In this document: piece after piece, positions 53,554-63,777 of the stretch
Layout of the letters: each line of letters begins with the position of its first letter
Numbering within the stretch: the stretch's first letter is position 1
NCBI RefSeq assembly: GCF_021538615.1
Contig: NZ_JAJHIZ010000003.1
Location: 930,001 to 994,000, forward strand
DNA: 64,000 bases
Source of the DNA: Niabella agricola
GTDB lineage: Bacteria; Bacteroidota; Bacteroidia; Chitinophagales; Chitinophagaceae
Direction of reading: 5' to 3'
The notes under the pieces: generated by a model
The model's input: the letters and a program-made list of their open reading frames with translations, nothing else
What the model was told of the DNA's origin: nothing
Databases searched by the model: none
Translations under genes and position numbers: made by a program

Positions 53554-53621
53554 TCCCGATAACTATCGGGATGAGACTTGAGATTTGAGATTTTTTTGAA
53601 ACCTCAAATCGTAAATCTCAA
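53554..53621. repeat. Hairpin plus word repeat between rpmD and rpsE
   Basis: TCCCGATA (53554-53561) faces TATCGGGA (53564-53571). Then TTGAGATTTGAGATTT (53578-53593) and an inexact inverted copy ending AAATCTCAA (53613-53621). The 96-nt gap is long for this operon position. Confidence 0.6.
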
Positions 53622-53635
53622 ACCATAAATATTTC

Positions 53636-54154
53636 TTATCCGTTAAATACTTTCTTTAAACCTAAAGAGCGGGTTTTAGCTACATGTACAGGCTCCCGCA
53701 TCATTGCCAGGGCTTTAAAGGTCGCTTTTACCACATTATGCGGATTTGCTGACCCCAGGTTCTTCGCCAACACATCTGTAAGACCTGCAGCCTCCAGTAC
53801 AGCGCGCATAGAGCCTCCGGCGATTACACCGGTACCCGCAGAAGCCGGCTTCACCATTACTTTTGCAGCGCCCTCTTTCGCCCACTGATCGTGAGGGATG
53901 GTTCCCTTCATGATGGGAACTTTAATGAGGTTTTTCTTCGCATCTTCGATCCCTTTGGTAATGGCTTCCTGAACCTCTTTCGCCTTTCCTAAACCATGCC
54001 CTACAACACCATTGCCATCTCCTACAACAACTAATGCAGAAAAGCTGAATGCACGGCCTCCTTTGGTTGTTTTTACTACACGATTAATAGCAACAACCTT
54101 GTCTTTTAATTCAAGATCGCCGGCCTTAACATTGTTGAAATTAACTGTTGACAT
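53636..54154 (-). CDS. rpsE: 30S ribosomal protein S5
   Basis: 172 residues. Double-stranded RNA-binding fold at the N-terminus ([20 protein letters not shown]), [19 protein letters not shown] and the C-terminal domain with [20 protein letters not shown]. Located at the mRNA entry side of the 30S subunit; affects accuracy and initiation. Confidence 0.97.
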   Translation of the reverse strand: MSTVNFNNVKAGDLELKDKVVAINRVVKTTKGGRAFSFSALVVVGDGNGVVGHGLGKAKEVQEAITKGIEDAKKNLIKVPIMKGTIPHDQWAKEGAAKVMVKPASAGTGVIAGGSMRAVLEAAGLTDVLAKNLGSANPHNVVKATFKALAMMREPVHVAKTRSLGLKKVFNG

Positions 54155-54180
54155 TATTTCGTTTTAGATTGAATAACTTT

Positions 54181-54537
54181 TTAAAATTGCAAACCACCTT
54201 CTCTTGCACCTTCCGCAACTGCCTTCACCCGTCCGTGGTATAAATAACCACCTCTGTCAAAAACCACTGTTGTAACTTTCAGATCCGCAGCTTTGCGGGC
54301 AATAGCAGCCCCCACCAGCTTGCTCAGCTCAGATTTGGTACCGGATTGGGCTTTAATATCCTTGTCTTTTGTAGACGCAGCTGCAATTGTAAGTCCCTGC
54401 ACGTCGTCGATCAATTGTGCGTAAATATCCGTATTGCTCCGAAACACAGCCAGTCTCGGCTTTTGTGATGTACCGCTCACTTTCTGACGAATGATACGGC
54501 GGATGCTGGTTCTTCTTTTAACTTTTGCGTTTGACAT
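54181..54537 (-). CDS. rplR: 50S ribosomal protein L18
   Basis: 118 residues. Basic N-terminus ([20 protein letters not shown]), [20 protein letters not shown] and the C-terminal [29 protein letters not shown], as in all L18. Binds 5S rRNA. Confidence 0.97.
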   Translation of the reverse strand: MSNAKVKRRTSIRRIIRQKVSGTSQKPRLAVFRSNTDIYAQLIDDVQGLTIAAASTKDKDIKAQSGTKSELSKLVGAAIARKAADLKVTTVVFDRGGYLYHGRVKAVAEGAREGGLQF

Positions 54538-54599
54538 TGTTTCTTTATTTATTTCCCTGATACTGCCAGGGCTTTTTATGTTTCATGTTTCAAGTTCGA

Positions 54600-54643
54600 G
54601 GTTTCAGGTTTTAGTTCTAACATGAAACTTAAAACCTGAAACC
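54600..54643. repeat. Inverted word repeat between rplR and rplF
   Basis: GGTTTCAGGTTTTAGTT (54600-54616) and AACTTAAAACCTGAAACC (54626-54643) are inverted copies with one extra T; further AACCTGAAACTT words adjoin. A 117-nt gap. Confidence 0.6.
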
Positions 54644-54654
54644 TGAAACTTCAA

Positions 54655-55209
54655 TTATTTACCTGCAGACTTACCTGCTTTCTTCCGTACGATTTCACCT
54701 ACAAAGCGTACCCCTTTTCCTTTATAAGGCTCGGGCTTACGCAGGCTACGGATTTTAGCGCATACCGCACCCACCAGCTGTTTGTCGCTGCCGCTGATGG
54801 TAATGGTAGGGTTTTGTCCCTTTACGGTTTCTGTTGCAACGGTCAATTCTTTAGGAATATCAAAGATGATATTGTGAGAATATCCCAGAGAAAGATCCAG
54901 CTGGTTTCCCTGGTTGGTGGCTTTATAACCTACACCCACCAATTCCATCTTTTTCTCAAATCCTTTTGTAACGCCTTCCACCAGGTTGGCCACCAATGCG
55001 CGGGTTAACCCATGCAGGGCGCGGTGCTGGATCTGGTCTGAAGGACGGGTGATCGCGATCTGACCGTCTTTTACTTCTACTTTAATATCCGCATTTACGG
55101 CTTGTTTCAACTCCCCTTTTTTACCTTTAACAGTAACAACATTGTCGCTGCCTACTGCTACAGTAACTCCTTCCGGAATGGCGATCACTTGTTTACCTAT
55201 ACGAGACAT
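54655..55209 (-). CDS. rplF: 50S ribosomal protein L6
   Basis: 184 residues with two similar domains: SRIGKQVIAIPEGVTVAVGS, LHGLTRALVANLVEGVTKGF and YSHNIIFDIPKELTVATE, closing with the conserved EPYKGKGVRF motif. Near the sarcin-ricin loop and factor-binding site. Confidence 0.97.
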   Translation of the reverse strand: MSRIGKQVIAIPEGVTVAVGSDNVVTVKGKKGELKQAVNADIKVEVKDGQIAITRPSDQIQHRALHGLTRALVANLVEGVTKGFEKKMELVGVGYKATNQGNQLDLSLGYSHNIIFDIPKELTVATETVKGQNPTITISGSDKQLVGAVCAKIRSLRKPEPYKGKGVRFVGEIVRKKAGKSAGK

Positions 55210-55375
55210 AATATTAATTTGAAAATTTGAAGATTATATAATTAATCCGGGAAAACCCCGAAAGAAAATGTAGGTATGAATGTTTTCAGTTACCGTATAA
55301 AAAACTTAGATTCCCATTCATCCCTTGAGGCTATTTGAAAACCATTTTCAAATTTTCAAATATTCCGGCTGCACA

Positions 55376-55774
55376 TTAATAAATGTGGCACAGAACTTCA
55401 CCGCCTACATTCTGAGACCGCGCATCCTTATCAGTCATTACTCCTTTGGAAGTAGATAGGATAGCAATTCCCAGACCGTTTTTCACACGGCGGATATCCG
55501 CGGGCTTAGCGTATTGACGCAATCCCGGGCGGCTTACTCTTTCCAGGCTCTGAATAGCGGGCTGCTTGGTAGTAGCATCGTATTTCAAAGCGATTTTAAT
55601 TACCCCTTGCTTGTTGTCTTCCTCAAACTTATACTTCAGGATATAGCCCTGATTATATAAGATCTCGGTCATACGTTTTTTCAGGTTAGAAGCAGGAATG
55701 TCCACAATCCGGTGACCTGCCATCTGAGCGTTACGTATTCTCGTTAAAAAGTCTGCAATTGGATCTGTTACCAT
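55376..55774 (-). CDS. rpsH: 30S ribosomal protein S8
   Basis: 132 residues. DPIADFLTRIRNAQMAGHR start, IALKYDATTKQPAIQSLERV, GLGIAILSTSKGVMTDKDAR and the closing GGEVLCHIY. Binds 16S rRNA helix 21; in E. coli it is the autoregulator of the spc operon, unproven here. A 166-nt gap precedes rplF. Confidence 0.97.
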   Translation of the reverse strand: MVTDPIADFLTRIRNAQMAGHRIVDIPASNLKKRMTEILYNQGYILKYKFEEDNKQGVIKIALKYDATTKQPAIQSLERVSRPGLRQYAKPADIRRVKNGLGIAILSTSKGVMTDKDARSQNVGGEVLCHIY

Positions 55775-55863
55775 TGTATATATGAATTATATCAGTTCAA
55801 AATTTAGTGGGTGGATTGTTTTAAAAGCCCATACCCTGTCTTACGGCTTTGTGCTGCTGAAAA

Positions 55864-56133
55864 TTACCAGCTTGCTTTCTTTAAGCCCGGAATTTTACCA
55901 TTCAAAGCCATGTCTCTTAATGCTACCCGGGAAATTCCAAAGTAACGTACATAACCTTTAGGACGTCCTGTTAATTGGCAACGGTTTTTCAAACGCACTT
56001 TAGAAGAGTTTTTAGGCAGCTTGTCCAAAGCGGCATAATCACCTGCTTTTTTCAGCTCCTCTCTTTTAGCGGCGTATTGCTCCACCATTTTTTCTCTTTT
56101 TAACTGACGGGCTTTAATTGAAGTTTTTGCCAT
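55864..56133 (-). CDS. rpsN: 30S ribosomal protein S14
   Basis: 89 residues, the longer zinc-free type (no CxxC zinc ribbon); [40 protein letters not shown] and [20 protein letters not shown]. Head of the 30S subunit. Confidence 0.97.
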   Translation of the reverse strand: MAKTSIKARQLKREKMVEQYAAKREELKKAGDYAALDKLPKNSSKVRLKNRCQLTGRPKGYVRYFGISRVALRDMALNGKIPGLKKASW

Positions 56134-56221
56134 GTTTCTTTAAATTCTAAATTCCAAATTCTAAGTTTCCGGGCGATTACCGTAGCAAGCTTAAGAACTT
56201 GTGATTTGTGATTTTATAATA

Positions 56222-56788
56222 TTACTTTTTAGCGTTTTTAAAGGGCATTCCCAGTTCCTTCAACAGTTCGTATGCCTCTTCATCTGTTTGGGCGGTAGTC
56301 ACAAACGTGATGTCCATACCCGTGATCTTATTCACTTTATCGATATCGATTTCAGGGAAGATGATCTGCTCGGTAACACCCATGGTATAGTTTCCGCGAC
56401 CGTCGAAAGATTTTTCATTGATCCCTTTAAAATCACGCACACGGGGTAAAGCCACCGCAATCAGGCGATCCAGGAATTCGTACATCTTTTCTCCGCGCAG
56501 GGTAACACGCGCACCAATCGGCATGCTCTTACGCAGTTTAAAGTTTGAAATATCTTTTTTAGAGTTGGTTACCACCGCTTTCTGGCCTGTGATGGTGGTC
56601 AGCTCATCTACCGCCACGTCAACCAGCTTTTTGTCGGTTACGGCACCATTTACACCACGGTTGATGCAGATCTTTTCCAGTTTAGGAGCCTGCATTACAG
56701 ATTTGTAAGCAAACTTCTTCACTAATGCCGGAACCACTTCATTTTTATATTTTGTGGCCAGCCTGGGGATATATGTTTTAGTACTCAT
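56222..56788 (-). CDS. rplE: 50S ribosomal protein L5
   Basis: 188 residues. [40 protein letters not shown] and [20 protein letters not shown] with [20 protein letters not shown] at the end. Binds 5S rRNA and contacts S13. Confidence 0.97.
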   Translation of the reverse strand: MSTKTYIPRLATKYKNEVVPALVKKFAYKSVMQAPKLEKICINRGVNGAVTDKKLVDVAVDELTTITGQKAVVTNSKKDISNFKLRKSMPIGARVTLRGEKMYEFLDRLIAVALPRVRDFKGINEKSFDGRGNYTMGVTEQIIFPEIDIDKVNKITGMDITFVTTAQTDEEAYELLKELGMPFKNAKK

Positions 56789-56820
56789 GGTCTATTACTT
56801 TATTTGCGATACACAAAAGA

Positions 56821-57180
56821 TTAGATTTTTTCTCCTGATTTTTTAAAGATGCGCAGTGTTTTACCCTCTTCGCGCTGGCGCTTTACTTTAGAAGGCGCTT
56901 TGGCTTTCGCATCCCACAGCATCACATTGCTGATATGAATCGGAGCTTCTACTTTTACAATACCACCCTTTGTATTCTGGGCGGAGGGTTTGGTATGTTT
57001 GGTTTTGATGTTCACACCCTCAACCAGCACTTTTCCTTCTTCAACCAATACCTCTTTCACTAACCGTGGTTTATATTCAAACTTACCGTTATCATCCTTG
57101 CGGGGTTTTGCAGCACCGCTGATAACAATAACCAAATCGCCTTTTTTAATATTGTACTTGGGTTTAAATCTTTTGCTCAT
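56821..57180 (-). CDS. rplX: 50S ribosomal protein L24
   Basis: 119 residues. KOW motif KKGDLVIVISGAAKPRKDDN is near the start; then LVKEVLVEEGKVLVEGVNIK, TKHTKPSAQNTKGGIVKVEA and HISNVMLWDAKAKAPSKV. An Initiator of 50S assembly. Confidence 0.97.
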   Translation of the reverse strand: MSKRFKPKYNIKKGDLVIVISGAAKPRKDDNGKFEYKPRLVKEVLVEEGKVLVEGVNIKTKHTKPSAQNTKGGIVKVEAPIHISNVMLWDAKAKAPSKVKRQREEGKTLRIFKKSGEKI

Positions 57181-57281
57181 TTTTTTATGCTTTCTTTATG
57201 CTTAATGCGCGGGCTCAAGGCTTAACGCTATTTTTTATGGATGGAATGCCTTCAGCACTTTGCATTAGGCATTTAGCTCAT

Positions 57282-57650
57282 TTATAACACCTCCGGAGCT
57301 AATGACACGATCCTCATATATCCTTTATCACGAAGCTCCCGGGCAACAGGTCCGAAGATACGGGTACCTCTTGGTTCATCAGATGCGTTCAAAATAACAA
57401 CAGCGTTGTCATCAAAACGAATGTACGAACCATCTTTACGGCGCAATTTGTTGGTAGTGCGTACGATCACCGCTTTGGCTACGGTTCCTTTCTTGATACC
57501 CCCTGCCGGAGCTGCGTCTTTTACTGTTACAACGATTTTATCGCCAATTTTTGCATAGCGTTGTCCGCTGTTACCCAGTACGCGGATACAAAGAACTTCT
57601 TTTGCGCCACTATTATCCGCCACGTTCAACCGGCTTTCTTGCTGAATCAT
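57282..57650 (-). CDS. rplN: 50S ribosomal protein L14
   Basis: 122 residues. [60 protein letters not shown] and [20 protein letters not shown]. Forms part of the intersubunit surface. Confidence 0.97.
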   Translation of the reverse strand: MIQQESRLNVADNSGAKEVLCIRVLGNSGQRYAKIGDKIVVTVKDAAPAGGIKKGTVAKAVIVRTTNKLRRKDGSYIRFDDNAVVILNASDEPRGTRIFGPVARELRDKGYMRIVSLAPEVL

Positions 57651-57654
57651 TTTC

Positions 57655-57695
57655 TTAAAGATTTGAGATTTGAGAGTTGAGAGTTGAGATGCTCA
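57655..57695. repeat. Word repeat between rplN and rpsQ
   Basis: Runs of GATTTGAGATTTGAGAGTT and GAGTTGAGATG. The 118-nt gap also contains TTCTAAATTCTGAATACTG strings. Confidence 0.55.
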
Positions 57696-57768
57696 TTCCC
57701 CAAAATCTATTTTAAAAAATATTATCTGTTTTCTAAATTCTGAATACTGATATCTCAATACCCAATTC

Positions 57769-58026
57769 TTATTTTACTTTTTCGATAACCTCAACCAGTC
57801 TCCAGCGCTTCAATTTGCTCAAGGGGCGGGTTTCCATAATTTTAACGGTATCCCCAATGCTGCACTCATTCTTCTCATCGTGCGCGTGGAACTTGGTCGT
57901 TTTTTTAAGGAACTTACCGTAAATAGGGTGCTTTACTTTTCTTTCCACAGCAACGGTGATGGTTTTTGTCATCTTGTTGCTGGTAACCACGCCTATTCTT
58001 GTTTTTCTTAAATTTCTTTCAGACAT
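57769..58026 (-). CDS. rpsQ: 30S ribosomal protein S17
   Basis: 85 residues. OB-fold: [40 protein letters not shown] and [20 protein letters not shown]. Primary 16S rRNA binder. Confidence 0.97.
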   Translation of the reverse strand: MSERNLRKTRIGVVTSNKMTKTITVAVERKVKHPIYGKFLKKTTKFHAHDEKNECSIGDTVKIMETRPLSKLKRWRLVEVIEKVK

Positions 58027-58059
58027 TTTATTTACCTTTTGGCTTGTACAAAATTGCTG

Positions 58060-58281
58060 TTACGCTTTCGCAGCTTCGCTGCCTTGACTTTGTTTTAAAA
58101 ACGTTTCAATCCGGGCGATATCTTTGCGCAGTGCACGGATAGACATCGGATTTTCCAGCGGAGAGATCGCGTGTGCAAACTCCAGTTTCTTCAGGCGCTG
58201 CTTGGACTGCTCCAGCTGAACCTTTAAATCTTCCGCGTTTAATCCTTTTATGCTGCCTATAAATTCTTGTTTCTTTGACAT
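58060..58281 (-). CDS. rpmC: 50S ribosomal protein L29
   Basis: 73 residues. Helical hairpin: IKGLNAEDLKVQLEQSKQRL, KKLEFAHAISPLENPMSIRA and LRKDIARIETFLKQSQGSE. Situated at the tunnel exit beside L23. Confidence 0.96.
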   Translation of the reverse strand: MSKKQEFIGSIKGLNAEDLKVQLEQSKQRLKKLEFAHAISPLENPMSIRALRKDIARIETFLKQSQGSEAAKA

Positions 58282-58295
58282 CTTAATTTGATTTA

Positions 58296-58718
58296 TTAAT
58301 TAGTAACTAAATCCCTACGCATGGTGAACTTAGTCTTGATCGGCAATTTACCAGATGCTAAAGACAGTGCTCTGCGTGCAACTTCCTCGCTTACACCGTC
58401 CACTTCAAAAATGATACGGCCGGGTTGTACAACAGCAGCCCAATATTCAAGGTTACCTTTACCTTTACCCATACGAACCTCTGCAGGCTTTTTGGTGATG
58501 GGCTTATCAGGGAAAATGCGGATCCATACGTTCCCTTCCCTTTTCATGCTACGGGTAAGTGCCTGACGGGCAGCCTCAATCTGGCGGTCCGTAATCCAGT
58601 GAGAATCCTGGGCTTTTAAAGCATAAGAACCAAACGAAATGGTAGTCCCTCTTTTCGCGTCGCCTTTCATGCGACCTTTTTGCATTTTCCTGTGCTTTGT
58701 TCTCTTCGGTTGTAACAT
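58296..58718 (-). CDS. rplP: 50S ribosomal protein L16
   Basis: 140 residues. [40 protein letters not shown], the conserved [20 protein letters not shown] and [20 protein letters not shown]. Needed for A-site tRNA placement. Confidence 0.97.
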   Translation of the reverse strand: MLQPKRTKHRKMQKGRMKGDAKRGTTISFGSYALKAQDSHWITDRQIEAARQALTRSMKREGNVWIRIFPDKPITKKPAEVRMGKGKGNLEYWAAVVQPGRIIFEVDGVSEEVARRALSLASGKLPIKTKFTMRRDLVTN

Positions 58719-58722
58719 TCTA

Positions 58723-58752
58723 TTGAGATTTGAGATTTGAGATTTGAGATTT
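58723..58752. repeat. Four-copy tandem heptamer TTGAGAT between rpsC and rplP
   Basis: TTGAGAT is repeated four times without error from 58723 to 58750, followed by TT; an inverted AATCTCAGATT lies just after. Located in a 69-nt gap. Confidence 0.8.
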
Positions 58753-58787
58753 ATTGAATCTCAGATTTCAAACTGTTTTATATATTA

Positions 58788-59546
58788 TTAATTCCTTTTG
58801 TCTCTTCCACCACCACGGCGATCGCCTCTGCGGTCATCTCTGCGATGATCTCTTCTTTCACCACCGCCTACATTTTTGTCGTTGCCGGAGATAAAGTTGG
58901 GATTCAGATCACGCTTTGCCAGCACTTCACCTTTACAGATCCAAACCTTGATACCGATCTTTCCATAAACGGTTTGAGCAAATACATTGGCGTAATCGAT
59001 GTCCATCCGGAACGTGTGCAGGGGCACCCGACCTTGTTTGAATTCTTCGCTACGGGCAATTTCAGCACCACCCAAACGGCCGCTCAGCTTTACCTTAATT
59101 CCTTCCGCACCCATGCGCAGCGCAGAAGCAATGGCCATTTTGGTGGCACGCTTAAAGTTGATCCGGTTCTCGATCTGGCGGGCAATAGTATCACCAACGA
59201 TCATGGCATCGGTTTCAGGACGACGGATTTCCAGGATATTGATCTGTACATCATCATTCTGAGTCAGCTTCTTCAGTTCTTCCTTGATGCGATCTACCTC
59301 GCCACCACCTTTACCGATGATAATGCCGGGCTTGGAAGTATGAATGGTAATAATTAATTTCCCTAAGGTTCTTTCGATAACAATTTTAGAGATACCTCCC
59401 TTATTGATACGGGCGTTCAGGTATGTTCTGATTTTATTGTCTTCGATTAACTTAGAAGCAAAATCTTTTTTGCTTCCATACCAGTTAGATTCCCATCCAC
59501 GGATGATGCCTAACCTGTTACCAATTGGATTTGCTTTTTGACCCAT
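58788..59546 (-). CDS. rpsC: 30S ribosomal protein S3
   Basis: 252 residues. KH domain with [20 protein letters not shown], then [20 protein letters not shown] and [19 protein letters not shown]. The last 25 residues form an Arg/Gly/Asp-rich tail ([20 protein letters not shown]) longer than in E. coli. Sits at mRNA entry. Confidence 0.97.
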   Translation of the reverse strand: MGQKANPIGNRLGIIRGWESNWYGSKKDFASKLIEDNKIRTYLNARINKGGISKIVIERTLGKLIITIHTSKPGIIIGKGGGEVDRIKEELKKLTQNDDVQINILEIRRPETDAMIVGDTIARQIENRINFKRATKMAIASALRMGAEGIKVKLSGRLGGAEIARSEEFKQGRVPLHTFRMDIDYANVFAQTVYGKIGIKVWICKGEVLAKRDLNPNFISGNDKNVGGGERRDHRRDDRRGDRRGGGRDKRN

Positions 59547-59555
59547 ATTTATTGG

Positions 59556-60032
59556 TTATGCTTTTTTAGATTCTTTAGTTGACTTTTTTGCAGCAGCCTT
59601 CTTCTTAGCCGGGGCTTTTGCACTTGCTTCCTTCACTTCTTCAACAGGCGCTGCTTTAGCGGCGGCCTTTACCTTTTTTGCGGCTTTTTTATCTTCACCA
59701 GCCACATCTACCACGAGGGTTACATGGTTGCTGCGTTTACGAACACGGTAGCCACGGCCTTGCGGAGCGGGGCGCATGCGCTTTAATGTACGGCCACCGT
59801 CTACATAAATGGTTTTTACCACTAAGCCTGATTCATCTGCTCCTTCATTGGCCTGCTTCCAGTTTACAATGGCGCTTAATACCAGCTTGCGCAAAGGTAC
59901 TGCGGGGTGTTTGGGGTTGTGCTCCAGTTCGGCCAACACCAAATCCACTCTTTGGCCACGAATCAAATCAGCCAACAACCTCATTTTACGAGGCGAAGTC
60001 GGATAATTTCTAAGTTTTGCTACTGCTTCCAT
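59556..60032 (-). CDS. rplV: 50S ribosomal protein L22, Ala/Lys-rich C-terminal extension
   Basis: 158 residues. The L22 core ([56 protein letters not shown]) ends near residue 112. A roughly 45-residue low-complexity tail follows, rich in Ala, Lys and Glu ([20 protein letters not shown]). The tail may lie on the ribosome surface. Core lines the peptide exit tunnel. Confidence 0.97.
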   Translation of the reverse strand: MEAVAKLRNYPTSPRKMRLLADLIRGQRVDLVLAELEHNPKHPAVPLRKLVLSAIVNWKQANEGADESGLVVKTIYVDGGRTLKRMRPAPQGRGYRVRKRSNHVTLVVDVAGEDKKAAKKVKAAAKAAPVEEVKEASAKAPAKKKAAAKKSTKESKKA

Positions 60033-60069
60033 TATATTAATTTCTTAACGTATGCGTTCTGTTGATGAT

Positions 60070-60339
60070 TTATTTTTTATCGCCCGCGTGTCCTTTAAAG
60101 TTGCGGGTAGGTGCAAATTCACCCAGTTTATGGCCTACCATAAACTCCGTAACATATACGGGGATGAATTTATTTCCATTATGCACGGCAAATGTGTGGC
60201 CTACAAAATCGGGTGTAATTGTAGAGCGGCGGCTCCAGGTTTTAATTACAGCCTTTTTTCCTTTTCCTTCGTTAATAGCCAACACTTTTTTTTCCAAGTG
60301 AGTTGCTACATAAGGACCTTTTTTTATCGAACGAGCCAT
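60070..60339 (-). CDS. rpsS: 30S ribosomal protein S19
   Basis: 89 residues. [40 protein letters not shown] and [20 protein letters not shown] with [17 protein letters not shown] at the end. Head of the 30S next to S13. Confidence 0.98.
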   Translation of the reverse strand: MARSIKKGPYVATHLEKKVLAINEGKGKKAVIKTWSRRSTITPDFVGHTFAVHNGNKFIPVYVTEFMVGHKLGEFAPTRNFKGHAGDKK

Positions 60340-60381
60340 ATTTATTTTTTAAATTCTAAAGTTCAAATACTAAATGTCAAA

Positions 60382-61221
60382 TTACTTAGCCAGTTTGCTA
60401 CCGTTTTTACGCTGAAGGATGAGCTTATCACTTGATTTACCCACTGTTCTTGTCTTCTCACCTTTTGCGTATTTACCGGTACGGCTGCGCGGATGACCTC
60501 CGGAAGCACGTCCTTCACCACCACCCATCGGGTGATCTACTGGGTTCATGGCCACACCACGGTTTCTGGGGCGGATACCCTTCCAGCGGTTTCTACCGGC
60601 TTTACCCATGCTCTGAAGACTGTGGTCGCTGTTGCTTACCACTCCAACGGTTGCAAAACAATTGATCAGTACTTTTCTCAGCTCACCGGAAGGCATTTTC
60701 AATACAGCGTATTTTTCTTCCTTGTTGGTTAACTGTGCAGAAGCACCGGCGCTACGGGAGATCTTTCCACCCTGACCCGGGTTCAGCTCAATGTTGTGCA
60801 CATTGGTACCCAGGGGCATATTTTTCAATTGCAGCGCATTTCCAATTTCAGGAGCCACAGCATTACCGCTGATCACTTCTGTACCTACAACCAATCCCTG
60901 TGGAGCAATGATATAACGCTTTTCGCCATCAGCATATTCCAAAAGCGCGATGAACGCTGTACGGTTTGGATCGTATTCGATGCTTACCACTTTAGCGGCC
61001 ACATCATGCTTATCTCTCTTAAAATCAACAATACGATATTTCTTCTTATGACCACCACCTCTGTAACGCATGGTTAAATGACCTGAAGAGTTCCGTCCAC
61101 CGGTGCTCTTTTTGGTTTCCAGCAGGCTTTTTTCAGGCTTGTTGGTAGTCACCTCGGAATATGAATTCCCGATTCTCCAACGCGTACCGGCAGTTACCGG
61201 CTTAAATTTTCTTACTGACAT
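60382..61221 (-). CDS. rplB: 50S ribosomal protein L2
   Basis: 279 residues from ATG 61221 ([15 protein letters not shown]); an in-frame upstream codon at 61245 is not used by homologues. Contains [40 protein letters not shown] and the functionally required [20 protein letters not shown] with its peptidyl-transferase-near His. Bridges the subunits. Confidence 0.98.
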   Translation of the reverse strand: MSVRKFKPVTAGTRWRIGNSYSEVTTNKPEKSLLETKKSTGGRNSSGHLTMRYRGGGHKKKYRIVDFKRDKHDVAAKVVSIEYDPNRTAFIALLEYADGEKRYIIAPQGLVVGTEVISGNAVAPEIGNALQLKNMPLGTNVHNIELNPGQGGKISRSAGASAQLTNKEEKYAVLKMPSGELRKVLINCFATVGVVSNSDHSLQSMGKAGRNRWKGIRPRNRGVAMNPVDHPMGGGEGRASGGHPRSRTGKYAKGEKTRTVGKSSDKLILQRKNGSKLAK

Positions 61222-61354
61222 CTTGTTAAAAATTTCAAATTTCAAAAGTCAAATCTCAACTTCAGATCGCTTACTATTTGCTTTTGTTATTTGGCTCTTG
61301 TTATTTTTATAAATTCAACACTTCGCGGCGGTTGATTGCCCTTCTGTTCAGAAA

Positions 61355-61654
61355 TTAAATATTTGCATACAGGTCAATCTCTTCACCTTCGGCAACGGTT
61401 ACATATGCCTTTTTGTAACCAGCCTTCCGTCCCTGGATAAATCCTGCTTTTGTATAGCGGGTTTTATTTTTTGCGGGAGCCACAACTGTATTCACGCTGG
61501 TAACGGTAACACCGTAAAAAGTTTCAATTGCTTTTTTAATTTCCAGCTTATTTGATTTTTTTGCTACCTTAAAAGCGTACCGGCGCAGTTTCTCCTGCTG
61601 AGCATTTGCTTTTTCGGTTAAAATCGGTTTGATTAATATCTCAGATGGTTTCAT
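61355..61654 (-). CDS. rplW: 50S ribosomal protein L23
   Basis: 99 residues from ATG 61654. KPSEILIKPILTEKANAQQE, YAFKVAKKSNKLEIKKAIET, FYGVTVTSVNTVVAPAKNK and AYVTVAEGEEIDLYANI. Docking site for SRP and trigger factor at the tunnel exit. Confidence 0.97.
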   Translation of the reverse strand: MKPSEILIKPILTEKANAQQEKLRRYAFKVAKKSNKLEIKKAIETFYGVTVTSVNTVVAPAKNKTRYTKAGFIQGRKAGYKKAYVTVAEGEEIDLYANI

Positions 61655-61683
61655 GACCAAATCTTTTTTTCGGGGTTAAACTC

Positions 61684-62325
61684 TTAAGCTTCTACAGCCT
61701 CTTCTAAATCTTCAGAAAATATTTTTGCAGCACCTTCAGAAAGTACCAGCACCTCTGAATTTACAATATCATACGTATTGATATCGCTCAGCGGTAACGC
61801 CAGTACAGAAGGTACATTGCGCAATGACAATTCAATATTTTCATTGGGCTCGGCTAAAATGAACATTGACTTCTTTTCACCTACATTCCATTTGCTTAAA
61901 GCAGTGGCCAATGTTTTTGTTTTAGGCGCTTCCAGGCTGATATCTTCTACCACCAGGATGGCGTTTGCCTTTGCTTTATAGGAAAGTGCAGAGATCTTTG
62001 CCAGGTCTTTTACTTTCTTATTCAGCTTAAAGCTATAGTCGCGGGGTTTGGGTCCAAAAATGGTACCACCACCTTTGTATAAAGGGTTACGGATATTACC
62101 TTTACGGCTGCCTCCGGTTCCTTTTTGCTTGTGCAGCTTCCGGCTGGCGCCCTGTACTTCCGCACGGGTTTTTACTTTGTGGGTTCCCTGACGCTGTGCA
62201 GCTAAATACTGCTTAACAGCCAGATAAATTACATGGTCATTAGGCTCCGCTCCAAAAATATCATCAGGCAGTTCAACAGAACGACCGGTGCTTTTACCTT
62301 CTATATTTAAAACTTCAATTTGCAT
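61684..62325 (-). CDS. rplD: 50S ribosomal protein L4
   Basis: 213 residues from ATG 62325 (a TTG two codons upstream is in frame). IEVLNIEGKSTGRSVELPDD, the tunnel loop region KLHKQKGTGGSRKGNIRNPL, and YDIVNSEVLVLSEGAAKIFS near the end. In E. coli L4 autoregulates the S10 operon; no matching leader is shown here, since the leader before rpsJ is only about 22 nt. Confidence 0.97.
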   Translation of the reverse strand: MQIEVLNIEGKSTGRSVELPDDIFGAEPNDHVIYLAVKQYLAAQRQGTHKVKTRAEVQGASRKLHKQKGTGGSRKGNIRNPLYKGGGTIFGPKPRDYSFKLNKKVKDLAKISALSYKAKANAILVVEDISLEAPKTKTLATALSKWNVGEKKSMFILAEPNENIELSLRNVPSVLALPLSDINTYDIVNSEVLVLSEGAAKIFSEDLEEAVEA

Positions 62326-62361
62326 TTTCAAAAAATTTTATGTGTTACAGGATACCGGATC

Positions 62362-62979
62362 TTATTTTTGAATGAAAACAATGGAACCGATATGGCCCGG
62401 TACAGAACCGCTTACCAGGATGTAATTTTTTTCAGCGAAGATCTTTACCACTTTCAAACCTTTCAGCTTTACGCGGTCGCCACCCATACGGCCGGCCATG
62501 CGCATACCTTTCATTACTCGGCTGGCATCGGAAGAGTTACCCAAAGAACCGGGAGCGCGCTGGCGATCGTGCTGACCGTGTGACTGCTCACCTACCCCGT
62601 GGAAACCATGACGTTTTACAACACCCTGGAAACCTTTACCCTTTGTTGTACCTACAACATCAACTTTTTCACCTTCTTCGAAGATGTCTACAGTAATGGT
62701 ATCACCAAGATTTTTTTCTAAGGAATAATCTCTGAACTCTTTTGAGAATTTTTTTGCGGAAGTGTTAGCTTTAGCGAAGTGATTTTTCTCTGGTTGTGTA
62801 GTGCGGCTTTCTTTTTTATCGCCGAAAGAGATTTGCAAGGCGTTGTAACCATCTGAGTCTGTTGTCTTTACCTGCGTTACAACACAAGGACCTGCTTCAA
62901 TGATCGTGCAGGCTGTTTGTTTACCTGAGGGATCATAGATGCTGGTCATTCCCAATTTTTTCCCAATAATACCTTTCAT
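62362..62979 (-). CDS. rplC: 50S ribosomal protein L3
   Basis: 205 residues. [80 protein letters not shown] with the Gln of the methylation region. Initiates 50S assembly. Confidence 0.98.
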   Translation of the reverse strand: MKGIIGKKLGMTSIYDPSGKQTACTIIEAGPCVVTQVKTTDSDGYNALQISFGDKKESRTTQPEKNHFAKANTSAKKFSKEFRDYSLEKNLGDTITVDIFEEGEKVDVVGTTKGKGFQGVVKRHGFHGVGEQSHGQHDRQRAPGSLGNSSDASRVMKGMRMAGRMGGDRVKLKGLKVVKIFAEKNYILVSGSVPGHIGSIVFIQK

Positions 62980-63260
62980 TGTTATGTAGTTTTACGCCTT
63001 GCAGGATTATTGGGACTTCCGACAATACGCCGGAATCGATCCCCGTTTGCTACCGACCTTTTCCGTTGTTTTCCACTTATTGCAGAATTGGGAAGTACCG
63101 ATAGTAAACAAACCCTGAATGGCTTGTTTTTATGTTTTACTTCGTTTGATACTTAAGAAGTTGAATTTCAGAGCTCTTTTCTGACACTTGCGGTGCCATT
63201 GAGAGATAAAAAAATGCTTTAAAAAAGAACTAACGCCACAGGCTTATCGCCGGCCGGGAC
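62980..63260 (-). other. Unusually long rpsJ-rplC spacer
   Basis: 281 nt separate two genes that usually lie close together. On the minus strand the words CGGTACTTCCCAATTCTGCAA and CGGAAGTCCCAATAATCCTGCAA form an imperfect direct repeat, beginning near 63110 and near 63030. No promoter or frame was clear. Confidence 0.4.
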
Positions 63261-63566
63261 TTAGGCCTTGATCTCAACTTCCACGCCACTGGGCAGATCC
63301 AGCTTCGACAGCGCATCTACCGTACGGGAAGAAGAAGTATAGATATCCAATAATCTTTTATGAGTAGCTAACTGAAACTGCTCACGGCTCTTCTTATTTA
63401 CGTGTGGAGAACGCAACACAGTAAAAATTTTACGGTGAGTGGGCAAAGGAATAGGCCCGGTAACAACTGCACCAGTGCTGCGCACTGTTTTTACGATTTT
63501 CTCTGCTGATTTGTCAACCAGGTTGTGATCGTAAGACTGTAATTTAATTCTGATTCTCTGTGACAT
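63261..63566 (-). CDS. rpsJ: 30S ribosomal protein S10
   Basis: 101 residues. [60 protein letters not shown] and [11 protein letters not shown]. First gene of the ribosomal operon; elsewhere also acts in antitermination as NusE. No fusA/rpsG/rpsL precede it in the window. Confidence 0.98.
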   Translation of the reverse strand: MSQRIRIKLQSYDHNLVDKSAEKIVKTVRSTGAVVTGPIPLPTHRKIFTVLRSPHVNKKSREQFQLATHKRLLDIYTSSSRTVDALSKLDLPSGVEVEIKA

Positions 63567-63594
63567 TGGATAAACCCAATTTTATTTGGGAGTG

Positions 63595-63602
63595 CAAATG
63601 TA
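63595..63602 (-). promoter_or_regulatory. Predicted -7 element of the S10 operon promoter
   Basis: Minus-strand TACATTTG (TAnnTTTG). The start point near 63588 gives a leader of about 22 nt that includes the small hairpin CCCAA-ATAAAA-TTGGG directly before the start region. Confidence 0.6.
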
Positions 63603-63777
63603 GACTGATTTTTTTAAATAAACTAATTTTTAGTATTTTATTTACCGGCAAACCATAAAATTTATCAACAATTGTGGTTCTTCCAATCAGTTTTCCTTAA
63701 AACCAGGCATTCCCTGTGGGCAGCAACACCCCTTTTTAGGGATTCGGTTCCAACATAAGCGGCAATAAATCAATATG

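Noticed and set aside
53554..53571. Transcription terminator between rpsE and rpmD
   Set aside because: The stem has only a 2-nt gap between its arms and no T tract; termination here would cut the essential operon. Treated as part of the intergenic repeat.
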